From: an uncultured Clostridia bacterium
GTDB lineage: Bacteria > Bacillota_A > Clostridia > TANB77 > CAG-508
Assembly (NCBI GenBank): GCA_944393295.1
Contig: CALXZR010000069.1
Span: 1 to 5,873, forward strand
DNA length: 5,873 nt
Direction of reading: 5' to 3'
Shown here: positions 5,843 to 5,873 of the stretch, in pieces
Position numbering within the stretch: position 1 is the stretch's first letter
Layout: every line of letters begins with the position of its first letter
Position numbers and translations under genes: made by a program
Notes under the pieces: model-generated
Database searches by the model: none
What the model saw: the letters and a program-made list of their open reading frames with translations, nothing else
What the model was told of the DNA's origin: nothing

Positions 5843-5873
5843 TTATTTTACCTCCCAAACTTCTGGTTTTTGA
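5843..5873 (-). CDS. rplM: 50S ribosomal protein L13, last nine codons only
   Basis: On the minus strand the bases entering from the right edge read QKPEVWEVK followed by TAA (5843–5845). The QKPEV element is the typical C-terminus of bacterial L13. The gene order rplM–rpsI is nearly universal in bacteria, which supports the call despite the tiny fragment. The rpsI SD is embedded in its Trp-Glu-Val codons. Everything upstream lies outside the window. Confidence 0.88.
   Translation of the reverse strand, partial: QKPEVWEVK

Overview
The window looks like chromosomal DNA of an AT-rich, endospore-forming Firmicute of the Clostridia type. Three things support this: the strong A/T bias with AGA as the usual Arg codon, a veg–sipL–yunB run of sporulation-associated genes, and consensus sigma-A promoters with GGAGG-type Shine-Dalgarno (SD) sites. 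No species can be assigned. Annotation is by eye from motifs and family memory; no database was searched.

Left region (1–1172): the C-terminal two thirds of a large serine recombinase enters from the left edge. Directly after it, overlapping its last codons in the +1 frame, is a start-less open frame that looks like the 3' remnant of another gene. The junction contains imperfect inverted and direct repeats that could be an attachment site, so this may be the right edge of an integrated element that continues leftward.

Island (about 1228–1877): a self-contained transcription unit with an extended -10 promoter, a leader stem-loop, two tandem small genes of unknown function (77 and 80 aa) with strong SD sites, and a GC-rich intrinsic terminator. 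It is visibly more GC-rich than its surroundings and is probably acquired DNA.

Core region (2051–5368): veg has a near-perfect promoter. It is followed by sipL, a spore-coat morphogenesis gene encoding DUF3794/SPOCS and LysM domains. The sipL SD site lies in the 3' arm of a hairpin that ends in a T-run, so one element resembles both a terminator for veg and an SD-sequestering switch. A weak sigma-E-like promoter may start inside it. Next come yunB, frameshifted next to a 10-bp near-tandem repeat, and a transglutaminase-like gene that is broken by an apparent internal deletion removing the catalytic-Cys segment. Two adjacent broken genes beside intact neighbours are the main anomaly here.

Right region (5395–5873): a bidirectional hairpin terminator separates these genes from the convergent ribosomal operon rplM–rpsI on the minus strand. 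rpsI is complete and only the last nine codons of rplM are visible. No tRNA, rRNA or CRISPR array was seen. The 284 bases between the island and veg (1831–2114) hold only the island terminator and the veg promoter.
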